A program made the position numbers and the translations under genes. From NCBI GenBank assembly GCA_002411515.1, contig DHTF01000069.1:20829-37394 (forward strand): 16,566 bases of DNA. Direction: 5' to 3'. Origin of the DNA: Proteiniphilum sp. UBA5267. GTDB taxonomy: Bacteria > Bacteroidota > Bacteroidia > Bacteroidales > Dysgonomonadaceae. The notes under the pieces were generated by a model that saw nothing but the letters and a program-made list of their open reading frames with translations, had not been told where the DNA came from and did no database searches. Below are positions 6,183-13,596 of this stretch, piece by piece (positions within the stretch are counted from its first letter, which is position 1; every line of letters starts with the position of its first letter).

Positions 6183-8735
6183 CTATCCGCACTTGGAAGC
6201 GCCACAGTTTCTACATTTCAGACACCCCTCTTCGTAGACTAAAGTCTCGTGTCCACAAACGGGACATTTCTGTCCTTTGGCCTCGGTTTCATTCGGCAGG
6301 TATTTCTTCAGCGCCCGCTCCACTCCGTTCTTCCATGTGTTAATGGTCTCGCTGTCAAGCTCCAGTCCCGACACCAGCTTGATCACCTGATCGATAGGCA
6401 TCCCATACCGCAGCACTCCGGAGATCAGCTTGGCATAATTCCAAAATTCGGGATTAAACTTTCCGTCCAGTCCTTCGATGGTGACTTTGTATCCGCGACG
6501 GTTCTGGAACTGAAAGTCGTAGTGCTTCCGCCCATCGTTGTCATAGGCTTTGATGATCTTGCCGGTGGTGACATTCTTCGGCACCATGATGCCATCATCC
6601 TCATCGTTGATACCGGTGAAGATCTCATAGGGACGGCCATTGAGAAGTCCGATAAAGGCAATCCACTTTTCCTTGTTATTCTGAAACTTAATTACGTCGG
6701 CATCCAGTTCAATGGGACGGGAAGTGACAATCTGGGGCATTTCAAAGCAGTCTTCCTCTTTTCTATCCTTCTTTTCCTTATCGGCATCGCCGTTAGAGAT
6801 AAGCACCCCTGCGCGGGATCCGTCACGATAGACGGTACATCCTTTGCAACCGCTCTTCCAGGCTTCCATATACAACTCACCGACCAGTTCTTCCGACACA
6901 TCGGAAGGCAGGTTGATGGTCACACTGATGGAGTGATCCACCCACTTCTGCACCCTTCCCTGCATCTTCACCTTCTGCAGCCAATCCACATCGTTGGAAG
7001 TAGCTTTGTAATAGGGCGACTGCTGCACCATCTCATTCACTTCCTCCGAGGTGTAGCGTTTGGTGGTGGAATAACCGTTGGCTTCCATCCAGGTCACAAA
7101 CTTATGGTGAAAAACCACATACTCTTCCCATGAATCGCCATTCTCATCCACGAAGTCTATCTTCACATCCCTGTCATTCGGGTTCACCTTGCGGCGACGG
7201 GTATAAACTGGCAGAAACACTGGTTCAATACCTGAAGTAGTCTGCGACATGAGGCTGGTGGTACCTGTGGGTGCAATGGTCAGCAGAGCAATATTGCGTC
7301 TTCCAAACTGAACCATCTCCTCATAAAGCTGGGGATCAGCCTCTTTGATCCGATTAATGAATGGATTGTTCTGTTCCCTCACGGCATCAAATATTTCAAA
7401 GGCACCCCTTTCTTTGGCCATGTTCACCGACGAACGATAAGCATTCAACGCCACCGCACGGTGTACCTTTTCTGAGAAATCAGTCCCTTCGTCGGTCCCA
7501 TAACGAAGACCCAAGGCTGCCAGCATATCGCCTTCGGCAGTAATACCTACACCGGTACGACGTCCCTGCAGGGTTTTACGTTGAATCTTCTTCCAGAGTG
7601 TTCGCTCAGCCGACTTCACCTCTTCCGACTCGGGATCGAAATCAATTTTTTCAAGTATCTTATCAATCTTCTCCGACTCCAGGTCGATAATGTCGTCCAT
7701 AATACGTTGCGCCAGCTGCACATGCTGGGCAAACAGGTCGAAATCGAAGTAGGCATCCTCCCTGAACGGATTTACAACATAGGAATAGAGGTTGATGGCC
7801 AGCAGGCGGCAGCTGTCGTAGGGACACAAGGGGATTTCTCCGCAGGGATTGGTCGACACGGTCTTAAAGCCCAAATCGGCGTAGCAGTCGGGCACCGACT
7901 CACGGATAATGGTATCCCAGAAGAGTACACCCGGCTCAGCTGAACGCCAGGCATTGTGGATAATTTTGTCCCACAGCTGCTTTGCGTGAATGGTCTTCTC
8001 ATATTTGGGTTCGTCGGAACCAATAGGATATTGCTGTACATAGTTTTTGCCGGTTGCCGCAGCCTCCATAAAAGCATCATCGATCTTCACAGAAATGTTG
8101 GCACCGGTTACCTTCCCCTGTTCCAGCTTTGCGTCGATAAAGTTTTCCGAGTCGGGGTGTTTGATCGACACACTCAGCATGAGTGCCCCGCGACGGCCAT
8201 CCTGTGCCACTTCGCGGGTGGAATTGGAATAGCGCTCCATAAATGGAACAAGCCCTGTCGAAGTGAGTGCCGAGTTCTTCACAGGAGATCCCTTGGGCCG
8301 TATATGCGACAGATCGTGTCCCACCCCACCACGGCGCTTCATCAACTGCACCTGTTCTTCATCGATACGGATGATCGCACCATATGAGTCGGCATTACCA
8401 TCCATCCCGATCACGAAGCAGTTCGACAAGGAGGCTACCTGATAATCGTTGCCAATGCCAGTCATGGGGCTTCCCTGCGGAATGATATACCGAAAACGGT
8501 CGAACAGTTCGAACAACGTTTGTTCACTCAATGGATTGCTGTATTTTTTCTCTATTCTGGCAATTTCTCTGGCCAGTCGCCAATGCATATCCTCCGGTGT
8601 CTTCTCATAAATTTCACCTTGGCTATCCTTGAGGGCGTACTTACTTACCCACACCTTTGCGGCGAGCTCATCCCCTTTAAAATAATTCAACGATGCCTTA
8701 TATGCCTCATCGAACGTATATTTTTTCTTTTTCAT
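6183..8735 (-). CDS. nrdJ: Adenosylcobalamin-dependent ribonucleoside-diphosphate reductase (class II)
   Basis: 850-residue class II ribonucleotide reductase, making deoxyribonucleotides with a radical generated from adenosylcobalamin and so needing neither oxygen nor a second subunit. C298 in NPCGE (296-300) is the expected thiyl-radical cysteine with partners N296 and E300; C106 (SNCFVIG) and C309 are the expected redox pair, with the same +11 spacing from the radical Cys as in the Thermotoga enzyme. PTGTTS at 489-494 is the family's substrate-phosphate loop. After the catalytic barrel (to about 650) comes a C-terminal region ending in a cysteine-rich tail: C824, C827, C838, C841, then C844 and C849, reading as a zinc ribbon plus a CGASKCG swinging-arm-like end that would re-reduce the active site. 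It has its own terminator at 6125-6154. No cobalamin riboswitch or NrdR box was seen upstream. Confidence 0.97.
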   Translation of the reverse strand: MKKKKYTFDEAYKASLNYFKGDELAAKVWVSKYALKDSQGEIYEKTPEDMHWRLAREIARIEKKYSNPLSEQTLFELFDRFRYIIPQGSPMTGIGNDYQVASLSNCFVIGMDGNADSYGAIIRIDEEQVQLMKRRGGVGHDLSHIRPKGSPVKNSALTSTGLVPFMERYSNSTREVAQDGRRGALMLSVSIKHPDSENFIDAKLEQGKVTGANISVKIDDAFMEAAATGKNYVQQYPIGSDEPKYEKTIHAKQLWDKIIHNAWRSAEPGVLFWDTIIRESVPDCYADLGFKTVSTNPCGEIPLCPYDSCRLLAINLYSYVVNPFREDAYFDFDLFAQHVQLAQRIMDDIIDLESEKIDKILEKIDFDPESEEVKSAERTLWKKIQRKTLQGRRTGVGITAEGDMLAALGLRYGTDEGTDFSEKVHRAVALNAYRSSVNMAKERGAFEIFDAVREQNNPFINRIKEADPQLYEEMVQFGRRNIALLTIAPTGTTSLMSQTTSGIEPVFLPVYTRRRKVNPNDRDVKIDFVDENGDSWEEYVVFHHKFVTWMEANGYSTTKRYTSEEVNEMVQQSPYYKATSNDVDWLQKVKMQGRVQKWVDHSISVTINLPSDVSEELVGELYMEAWKSGCKGCTVYRDGSRAGVLISNGDADKEKKDRKEEDCFEMPQIVTSRPIELDADVIKFQNNKEKWIAFIGLLNGRPYEIFTGINDEDDGIMVPKNVTTGKIIKAYDNDGRKHYDFQFQNRRGYKVTIEGLDGKFNPEFWNYAKLISGVLRYGMPIDQVIKLVSGLELDSETINTWKNGVERALKKYLPNETEAKGQKCPVCGHETLVYEEGCLKCRNCGASKCG

Positions 8736-8847
8736 CGTTTGGCTTTTATTATTATACGACTTTCAATATGTATTCCTATCCTTCCGTCATGTATTTCCAT
8801 TCCGGTTTCCTTTGGTTATACAAGTTTATGGAAACTTCCCAACAATG

Positions 8848-8877
8848 CAAAATTTTTCCAACTTTATTTTTCAACAA
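8848..8877 (-). promoter_or_regulatory. Candidate nrdJ promoter
   Basis: On the minus strand AAATTTTG (8848-8855) matches the Bacteroidetes -7 element TAnnTTTG at all but one position, and a TTG (8875-8877) lies exactly 19 bp upstream. Transcription would begin near 8841, leaving a leader of about 105 nt before nrdJ. In such AT-rich sequence near matches are common, so this is tentative. Confidence 0.35.
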
Positions 8878-8949
8878 TTTGAAAAGTTTTCCAAAAAAAA
8901 TTATATATAATTGATTATATGCGTATTAATTTTTTCAAAAGGATAAAAA

Positions 8950-8968
8950 GTTTTACTTTTTGTAAAAC
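8950..8968. repeat. Inverted repeat upstream of nrdJ
   Basis: GTTTTAC-TTTTT-GTAAAAC is a perfect 7-bp inverted repeat around five T, about 215 bp before the nrdJ start and upstream of the candidate promoter. It may be a regulator site or a chance product of AT-rich DNA. It does not resemble the NrdR box. Confidence 0.35.
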
Positions 8969-9034
8969 AGCACTGATTTACAAAACGATAAAAAAAACAC
9001 ATCAGCACTCAGAAGCTAACTCCAAAATTGAAAC

Positions 9035-9073
9035 AAAAAAATCACCCAGCACATGGAAATCGCTGAGTGATTT
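9035..9073 (-). terminator. Intrinsic terminator of the serpin gene
   Basis: On the minus strand AAATCACTCAGC (9062-9073) pairs with GCTGGGTGATTT (9039-9050) over 12 bp with one U-G wobble, around an 11-base loop, and the second arm runs into a block of T (9035-9041). It begins 34 bp after the serpin stop codon. Confidence 0.8.
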
Positions 9074-9106
9074 ACTATTTGGGTAAAAGAATCGCCCTGA
9101 AATCGG

Positions 9107-10366
9107 TTACTTGTCAAAATTTTTCACTGCCCCCATAAACAAAATGGCTCCGGTGGAATTCTCCTGAATGATATAGATGAAAGGCCTCTCCGCATTGAAA
9201 ATTACTTTTTTTGGCGGTGTGGGCATGGATGTCAGTTCCATGCCTACCGTTGTCACGGCTGCAGCCTCTGTTCCCGATTCATCGGTACTGATATAGGTGT
9301 CTTGTTTTACGAATGAAATTTTCGCCGGAACATCTGTGATGCCTGTAAAGTTGGCACCATCGGTAAAAGCAATACCCATGCCCATTTTTGTGAGTACGTC
9401 GTTCAGTTTCTTACTGTATTCCGTTTTGAACTTTGGCAGAGAGAGATCGACCTCTGCTTCACGCAGCGACGACTTGAGCCCATGCCAGTAATTGCTTTCA
9501 CGGGCACCCGACACGATATCCTTCAGTGCCCCTTTTTTGGGCAACAGCACCATCATGCTGAACGCTTTGTTGCCGTAGGGAAGCTGCACCATTTGGAGGA
9601 ACTGATCTTCGGCATATAGAAACCGATTCTTTTGCCGCATCATCTCCACCTGAATTGTGGTGCCGTTTTCACGAATGAATGGCTTGCCGATGGTATTTTT
9701 CGCATCGAATTGAGTCGCCCATATCCCTTTAAAATAGAGTGCATTGAGCAAATACATCAAATCGAACGCATCGGTTCGGTCAATTACCTTCTTTATCAGC
9801 CCGTTGGTTTGATCCGAAGCCCAGTTATTGATGAGGCCGGCTGTGGCAGAATCGGAAAAATCGACCGATTGCACTGTCGCATCATAATAAGACTGGTTAC
9901 TTTTGAGAAAATCGGCATGCACAACCACTCTTTTGTTGGTGAAAATAGCATTCGCAATTGAGAGCTTGGTGGTGGGATCTGTTTTCAACAAAGCCTCCTT
10001 CAACTTTTTGTAATAACTGTTGATCTCCTCGCCGGTGTAATTACCCATTTGCAGGGTCTGCTGCATGGCCTTTTCGGTTTCTCCTGCTGCTCCATTCCGG
10101 GTCATGGAAAGTGCCATGCTCAGGCTCAAAGGAGAGACCATGAAGTCTTTGTCGTCGTCCAACGCTTCCTCTTCAAAGACGTGGGCAAAGAAGTCGAAGG
10201 CAAACTGTTGATCAGATTGCACCATTTCTTTCTCCGCAGAGCGAAGTTCAATTACAATCGGATTGGGTAGTTTTGTTGTGTCTCTTCCTCCGTTGTTCTT
10301 GTCGCATGATGCTGTAAAAAATGCTGTGACGACAATCAAAACTAAATAAAGAAATGTTGACCGCAT
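9107..10366 (-). CDS. Serpin-family serine protease inhibitor, lipoprotein
   Basis: 419-residue bacterial serpin with a lipoprotein signal: the hydrophobic stretch from about residue 5 leads to TASC, placing the lipidated cysteine at C21, followed by a polar linker to about 50. The serpin fold fills 50-415: FMVSPLSLSMALSM (75-88), the NALYFKGIW strand (208-216), and the C-terminal RPFIYII (394-400). The hinge of the reactive-centre loop, E363-S-G-T-E-A-A-A-V-T-T, keeps the small residues needed for loop insertion, so it should be an inhibitor, not a dead relative. Counting 17 residues from E363 puts P1 at T379 and P1' at S380, in ELTSMPTPP; counting back from the FNAERPF strand would move P1 a few residues toward M381, so the target protease cannot be named. 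It probably sits on the outer or inner membrane. It is transcribed alone, divergent from speA. Confidence 0.95.
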   Translation of the reverse strand: MRSTFLYLVLIVVTAFFTASCDKNNGGRDTTKLPNPIVIELRSAEKEMVQSDQQFAFDFFAHVFEEEALDDDKDFMVSPLSLSMALSMTRNGAAGETEKAMQQTLQMGNYTGEEINSYYKKLKEALLKTDPTTKLSIANAIFTNKRVVVHADFLKSNQSYYDATVQSVDFSDSATAGLINNWASDQTNGLIKKVIDRTDAFDLMYLLNALYFKGIWATQFDAKNTIGKPFIRENGTTIQVEMMRQKNRFLYAEDQFLQMVQLPYGNKAFSMMVLLPKKGALKDIVSGARESNYWHGLKSSLREAEVDLSLPKFKTEYSKKLNDVLTKMGMGIAFTDGANFTGITDVPAKISFVKQDTYISTDESGTEAAAVTTVGMELTSMPTPPKKVIFNAERPFIYIIQENSTGAILFMGAVKNFDK

Positions 10367-10432
10367 AATTTGTATGTTTAATTAAGATGATTTTCAAGGT
10401 CTCTTTTATATGATGTGTTCAGCAGGGTGAAT

Positions 10433-10470
10433 GTTGCAACAGAATGATTAAAAAATGTTATGGTTGCAAT
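10433..10470. promoter_or_regulatory. Two GTTGCAA sites 30 bp apart in the serpin-speA divergent region
   Basis: GTTGCAAC (10433-10440, itself a perfect palindrome) and GTTGCAAT (10463-10470) start exactly 30 bp apart, about three helical turns, and are each preceded by ATG or ATG plus G. This is the sort of layout used by paired sites for one dimeric regulator on the same face of the DNA. No regulator gene is in the window. Confidence 0.3.
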
Positions 10471-10540
10471 TTCATCTGGAAAAAACTGCTTTTTATCACA
10501 TTTTACCTTCGCCAGCACGGCAACACCTAAAATTATTGCT

Positions 10541-10548
10541 TAATTTTG
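10541..10548 (+). promoter_or_regulatory. -7 promoter element of speA
   Basis: TAATTTTG is an exact match to the Bacteroidetes -7 element TAnnTTTG, 51 bp before the speA ATG, giving a leader of about 45 nt. The expected -33 TTG is not present at 18-20 bp upstream (the DNA there is GC-rich, GCCAGCACGGCAAC), so the promoter may need an activator or be wrongly called. Confidence 0.45.
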
Positions 10549-10599
10549 TAGGTTCTTGGTAAAATATATACACATCATCTTTAAATACTGTTTGTCAGC

Positions 10600-12498
10600 A
10601 TGAGAAAATGGCGCATCGAAGACTCGGAAGAATTGTACAACATCAACGGTTGGGGTAACGGTTATTTCTCCATCAATGAAAAGGGTCATGTACAGGTCAC
10701 ACCCAGCAAGCAGGAAGGTAGCAGCGTGGATTTGAGCGAACTGATGCGTGAGCTTTATCTGCGTGATGTATCGGCTCCTGTTTTGATTCGGTTTCCCGAG
10801 ATTCTGGACAACCGGATTGAAAAAATCTCGAACAGTTTCGCCATTGCTTCGAAGGAATATGAATACAGCGCCCAGCACTACATTGTCTATCCCATCAAGG
10901 TGAACCAGATGCGGCAGGTTGTGGAAGAGATCGTGTCGAGCGGAAAACGATTCAACATCGGACTCGAGGCAGGCTCCAAGCCTGAACTCCATGCCGTGCT
11001 GGCCATCAACACCGAAACCAACTCTTTCATTATCTGCAATGGCTACAAGGATGAGAGTTACATTGAACTGGCACTGCTGGCACAAAAGATGGGCAAACAG
11101 GTCTTTATCGTGGTGGAGAAGCTAAACGAACTGGACCTGACCATCAAGATTGCCAGACGGCTCAAAGTAAAACCCAACATCGGCATCCGGGTAAAACTGG
11201 CCAGTAGTGGCAGTGGCAAGTGGGAAGAATCGGGAGGAGACGGTAGTAAGTTCGGACTTAACTCCAGCGAGCTACTAGAGGCCATGGAGATACTCAAAGA
11301 ACACAACCTCTCCGAGTGCTTCCGGCTGATTCACTTTCACATCGGCAGCCAGATCACCAAAATACGCCGCATCAAGACAGCCCTGCGCGAGGCAGCACAG
11401 TTCTACGTGCAACTACACGCCATGGGTTTCAATATTGAGTTTGTCGATATCGGTGGTGGCCTGGGAGTGGATTATGACGGCACCCGTTCCTCCTTCACCG
11501 AAAACAGTATCAACTATTCCATTCAGGAATATGTGAACGACTCGGTGTCCACCTTTGTGGATGCAGCCGACAAAAACGGAATACCCCACCCCAACATTAT
11601 CACCGAGTCGGGTCGTGCCCTCACGGCACACCATTCTGTATTGGTATTTGAGGTACTGGAGACAGCCACCCTGCCCGAGTGGCCCGAAGAACTGGATATA
11701 CAGGAAGATGACCATGAATTGGTGAAGGAACTCTACAACATCTGGGAGTCGCTCACGCAGGCACGCATGCTCGAAGCGTGGCACGATGCCCAGCAGATCC
11801 GTGAAGAGTCGCTCGACCTCTTCAGCCTCGGCATGCTCGACCTGAAGACCCGCGCACAGGTGGAACAGCTCTACTTTTCCATCGCCCGGGAGATCAACAT
11901 TACCAGCAACCGGGCCAAACATGCACCCGAGGAGCTACGCCAACTGGGTACCCTCCTCCCTGACAAGTATTTTTGTAACTTCTCCCTGTTTCAGTCGCTG
12001 CCCGACTCATGGGCCATCGACCAGGTATTCCCCATCATCCCCATAAACCGGCTCGATGAACGGCCAGGGAAGACGGCTACCCTGCAAGACATCACCTGCG
12101 ACTCCGACGGCAAGATAGCCAACTTTGCTTCACAGGATGGCTTCCGCACCACGAATCTCCCGGTGCACAGCCTTCGCAAAGATGAGCCTTATTACATTGG
12201 CGTTTTTCTGGTGGGTGCCTACCAGGAGATCCTGGGAGACCTGCACAACCTTTTTGGAGACACCAACGTGGTGCACGTCTCCACGGGCGATTCGGGATAC
12301 AAGATTGACCAGGTGATCGACGGCGAGTCAGTGGCCGAAGTGTTGGAATATGCACAGTACAATGCCAAGAAGCTGGTGCGGACGGTCGAAACATGGGTGA
12401 TGAGTTCTGTGAAACAGGGCAAGATCTCGGTGGAAGAAGGTAAGGAGTTTCTTTCCAATTACCGCTCCGGTCTTTACGGATATACCTATCTTGAATAA
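10600..12498 (+). CDS. speA: Biosynthetic arginine decarboxylase
   Basis: 632-residue PLP enzyme of the SpeA type, converting arginine to agmatine and CO2, the first step of putrescine and spermidine synthesis by the agmatine route. The N-terminal PLP barrel has the cofactor lysine K100 in YPIKVNQ, the strand HFHIGSQ at 245-251 and the phosphate-binding GGG at 285-287. A helical insertion (about 365-450) typical of SpeA interrupts the fold, and the C-terminal beta domain carries C500 in CDSDGKI, the residue that completes the active site across the dimer. Length matches the family (about 630-660). The ATG at 10600 gives MRKWRIEDSEELYN, the standard Bacteroidales start. It stands alone; no speB-like or agmatine deiminase gene is adjacent. 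Its stop is only 24 bp from that of the convergent cation transporter gene, with no terminator visible. Confidence 0.97.
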   Translation: MRKWRIEDSEELYNINGWGNGYFSINEKGHVQVTPSKQEGSSVDLSELMRELYLRDVSAPVLIRFPEILDNRIEKISNSFAIASKEYEYSAQHYIVYPIKVNQMRQVVEEIVSSGKRFNIGLEAGSKPELHAVLAINTETNSFIICNGYKDESYIELALLAQKMGKQVFIVVEKLNELDLTIKIARRLKVKPNIGIRVKLASSGSGKWEESGGDGSKFGLNSSELLEAMEILKEHNLSECFRLIHFHIGSQITKIRRIKTALREAAQFYVQLHAMGFNIEFVDIGGGLGVDYDGTRSSFTENSINYSIQEYVNDSVSTFVDAADKNGIPHPNIITESGRALTAHHSVLVFEVLETATLPEWPEELDIQEDDHELVKELYNIWESLTQARMLEAWHDAQQIREESLDLFSLGMLDLKTRAQVEQLYFSIAREINITSNRAKHAPEELRQLGTLLPDKYFCNFSLFQSLPDSWAIDQVFPIIPINRLDERPGKTATLQDITCDSDGKIANFASQDGFRTTNLPVHSLRKDEPYYIGVFLVGAYQEILGDLHNLFGDTNVVHVSTGDSGYKIDQVIDGESVAEVLEYAQYNAKKLVRTVETWVMSSVKQGKISVEEGKEFLSNYRSGLYGYTYLE

Positions 12499-12522
12499 TT
12501 GACAATAATTGACTTTCGTAAT

Positions 12523-13413
12523 TCAACAGCAGTTTTCCATTTCACAATCTTCATCGTGCACCTCCAGCTCGATGGTACAGTGATGTACACCCAAAGAGAG
12601 GAGAGATTGGCGAATATCTTTTTTTAATCTTCGCTGGTTGGCCATACTCATTTCCTTTCTGAGCACCACATGTATGGTGAGTACATTGTATTCTCCATCC
12701 ACCGACCAGGTATGCAGGTCGTGTACATCATCCACCTCATCCATTGCGAGCAGTACCTTCTTCACCTCTTCCACATTCAATCTGGCGGGACTCCCCTGCA
12801 GGATGATGCGCAGGCTTTCGCGCATATTGCGAAAGACATTAAAGAGAATAAACAAGGAGATGCCGATGGAAAGGAGCGGATCAATGAAGGGGGCTTCCAC
12901 GAAGTACATCACTCCGGCGCCCACCAGCACAGCAATCCATCCCAGCACATCTTCCAGCAAATGCAGCGACACCACCCGTTCGTTGATTGAACGGCCCTTC
13001 CGCATTCGGTAAACAGCCAATGCGTTGACAAACAGGCCCAGCACGGCAAGCAACAACATACCCTCCACGTCGGGTTGCTGCGGCCGAAGCAGTCGGGGTA
13101 TGGCATGTAGCAGGATCACCACACTACCTACCAATAAGATGATCGAATTGATGAGGGCACCCAACAACGAAAAGCGTTTAAATCCGTACGTATATTCTTT
13201 TGTTCTGGGTTTTTTGGCCACTCGCTGAAAGTACCAGGAAATGCTCAGGGAGAAGCTGTCACCCAAGTCGTGTACGGCATCAGAGAGTATGGCCATGCTA
13301 TTGGTTAACAGGCCTCCGACAAGCTCAACGAACGTAAAGGAGAGGTTCAGGAAGAAAGCCGTTTTGATGTGCTGCACATCTTCGTGTTGGGAATGAGATT
13401 CGTGTGAATGCAT
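12523..13413 (-). CDS. Cation diffusion facilitator (CDF) transporter
   Basis: 296-residue metal-proton antiporter of the CDF family (CzcD/ZitB-like), exporting zinc or a similar divalent cation from the cytoplasm. Six membrane segments are visible at about 16-37, 40-62, 84-106, 117-136, 149-171 and 177-195. The metal site is H48-x-x-x-D52 in segment 2 (HDLGD) and H151-x-x-x-D155 in segment 5 (HLLED), the His/Asp set typical of zinc or zinc/cadmium transporters. The cytoplasmic C-terminal domain (about 208-287) has HDLHTWSVDG at 231-240. The N-terminus is histidine-rich (H2, H4, H7, H10, H15), and the tail ends with C290, C295 and C296 among acidic residues, which may bind metal. The start region overlaps nothing real; 183 bp separate it from the divergent peptidase start. 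Confidence 0.95.
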   Translation of the reverse strand: MHSHESHSQHEDVQHIKTAFFLNLSFTFVELVGGLLTNSMAILSDAVHDLGDSFSLSISWYFQRVAKKPRTKEYTYGFKRFSLLGALINSIILLVGSVVILLHAIPRLLRPQQPDVEGMLLLAVLGLFVNALAVYRMRKGRSINERVVSLHLLEDVLGWIAVLVGAGVMYFVEAPFIDPLLSIGISLFILFNVFRNMRESLRIILQGSPARLNVEEVKKVLLAMDEVDDVHDLHTWSVDGEYNVLTIHVVLRKEMSMANQRRLKKDIRQSLLSLGVHHCTIELEVHDEDCEMENCC

Positions 13414-13486
13414 TACAATTCCGAAATTCAGATTATAACATTATCAGAAAAAGAAAGTTCATCCCATGTTTTCCATCTGAATTGTG

Positions 13487-13494
13487 TATATTTG
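13487..13494 (+). promoter_or_regulatory. -7 promoter element of the S9 peptidase gene
   Basis: TATATTTG followed by C is an exact match to the Bacteroidetes -7 element TAnnTTTG(C), 102 bp before the GTG start at 13597. No TTG is present 18-20 bp upstream; the sequence there is CATGTTTTCC. The predicted leader is about 97 nt. It supports placing the peptidase start well downstream of 13408. Confidence 0.5.
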
Positions 13495-13596
13495 CCTGCA
13501 AGACCAGCCTGTATGATCCGGGAATGTGGGCACGATGTACAATATGTGCAGGGAAAGTGGGCAATTTTTATTATTCAACCACTAAATAATAACGAT

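Larger units (their letters stand above)
8736..9106. other. AT-rich intergenic region between serpin and nrdJ
   Basis: 371 bp without a gene, markedly richer in A and T than the coding DNA around it. From the serpin side it holds the serpin terminator (9035-9073), a stretch of A-rich sequence, a perfect inverted repeat (8950-8968), and the candidate nrdJ promoter (8848-8877). I looked for a cobalamin riboswitch, an NrdR box pair, a tRNA and a small open frame with a plausible start and saw none. The several 60-75 codon open frames here have no protein-like composition. Confidence 0.6.

Noticed and set aside
6249..7133. A 294-codon + strand open frame inside nrdJ
   Set aside because: Fully antisense to the conserved C-terminal half of nrdJ; the His/Leu/Ile-rich composition is typical of the reverse complement of a coding frame.
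8950..8968. NrdR box at the inverted repeat
   Set aside because: GTTTTAC-n5-GTAAAAC does not match the ACAC-AT-rich-GTGT pattern of NrdR boxes and stands alone rather than as a spaced pair.
8736..9106. Cobalamin riboswitch in front of nrdJ
   Set aside because: Expected on biological grounds, but no B12-box-like sequence or suitable helix set was recognised on the minus strand. A covariance search would settle it.
10540..11085. A 181-codon minus strand open frame over the speA start
   Set aside because: Lies opposite the conserved PLP-binding region of speA and reads through the speA promoter.
13408..13596. N-terminal extension of the S9 peptidase to an ATG at 13408
   Set aside because: The ATG is inside the divergent transporter's first codons, the extension precedes the predicted promoter, and it would bury the lipoprotein signal.
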